The translations under genes were made by a program, and so were the position numbers. Positions 13,309 to 13,388 of a stretch of DNA of 13,388 bases are shown here, in pieces. Every line of letters starts with the position of its first letter. Position 1 is the stretch's first letter. Below the pieces are notes generated by a model, which was not told the origin of the DNA, searched no databases, and worked only from the letters and a program-made list of their open reading frames with translations. This DNA comes from Anaeromyxobacter sp. GTDB lineage: Bacteria; Myxococcota; Myxococcia; Myxococcales; Anaeromyxobacteraceae. Location of the stretch: contig JAHWYA010000009.1 of assembly GCA_020028115.1 (NCBI GenBank), positions 1 to 13,388 of the forward strand, in the 5' to 3' direction.

Positions 13309-13388
13309 CGCTTCTCCTCCTTCGATTCGCAGCCCGCGCACGTCGCGGCCGCCGGCGCCGCGCCCGCGGCGGCGGGGGCCGCCGGGAC
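13305..13388 (-). CDS. C-terminal end of an unknown Ala/Pro-rich protein (partial)
   Basis: Reading into lysA on the minus strand, one frame runs from the window edge to a TGA at 13307-13305 that overlaps the lysA GTG in GTGA. The 27 visible residues are Ala/Pro-rich, then TCAGCESKEEKR. The lysA Shine-Dalgarno sequence lies inside its last codons, as usual for coupled genes. Small proteins or lipoproteins are often found directly before lysA in other bacteria, but nothing here identifies one, and the CAGC pair is not a clear lipobox. In high-GC DNA an open 84-base frame is weak evidence; the GTGA overlap is the main support. Confidence 0.4.
   Translation of the reverse strand, partial: VPAAPAAAGAAPAAATCAGCESKEEKR

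Overview
The window is very GC-rich bacterial chromosome (by eye around 70 % G+C or more). G/C dominates third codon positions, and intergenic spaces are short. The gene families fit a Gram-negative proteobacterium-like lineage: KDO precursor synthesis, a tripartite tricarboxylate transporter with a periplasmic Bug-type receptor, and a Thermotoga-type DAHP synthase. A myxobacterial/deltaproteobacterial (for example Anaeromyxobacter-like) or similar high-GC soil lineage seems likely, but this rests on general resemblance only. Almost everything is recognisable core metabolism. I see no tRNA, rRNA, CRISPR array, insertion sequence, phage gene or toxin-antitoxin pair.

Layout. 1-306 has no gene I can support. 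On the minus strand, a 68-residue zinc-ribbon-like protein (307-513) lies downstream of aroF (614-1627, first step of the shikimate pathway). A 223-bp divergent spacer (1628-1850) holds a candidate aroF promoter, a G/C-tract repeat and a 6-bp dyad. On the plus strand come an alpha/beta-hydrolase of lipase type (1851-2693) and an unrecognised helical protein (2737-3171). A convergent spacer (3172-3273) with two inverted repeats separates them from a TalC-type transaldolase on the minus strand (3274-3927). Divergent from the transaldolase is a plus-strand pair, a kdsD-type arabinose-5-phosphate isomerase (4023-5087) and an overlapping class II aldolase (5087-5779). After a hairpin and a candidate promoter comes tctB-tctA-tctC (5899-8956). 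It converges, with 3 bp between stop codons, on a minus-strand biosynthetic operon. Read 5' to 3', that operon is: end of an unknown gene (13388-13305), lysA (13308-11968), dapA (11934-11044), dapB (11028-10216), a FAH-family enzyme (10219-9467) and folK (9451-8960).

How the genes work together. dapA, dapB and lysA supply first, second and last steps of diaminopimelate/lysine synthesis. The FAH protein is translationally coupled to dapB, and its relatives act on oxaloacetate or acylpyruvates, so it may manage keto acids around the pathway. Transaldolase, KdsD and the aldolase form a pentose-phosphate/sugar-phosphate neighbourhood around a shared divergent region with a perfect 8-5-8 inverted repeat. 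TctBAC imports a carboxylate whose identity cannot be read from sequence.

The hunt found no clearly novel multi-gene defence or mobile system. The best leads are a two-copy intergenic G/C-tract repeat, two candidate operators, the dapB-FAH coupling, and altered residues at known feedback sites in DapA and DAHP synthase.
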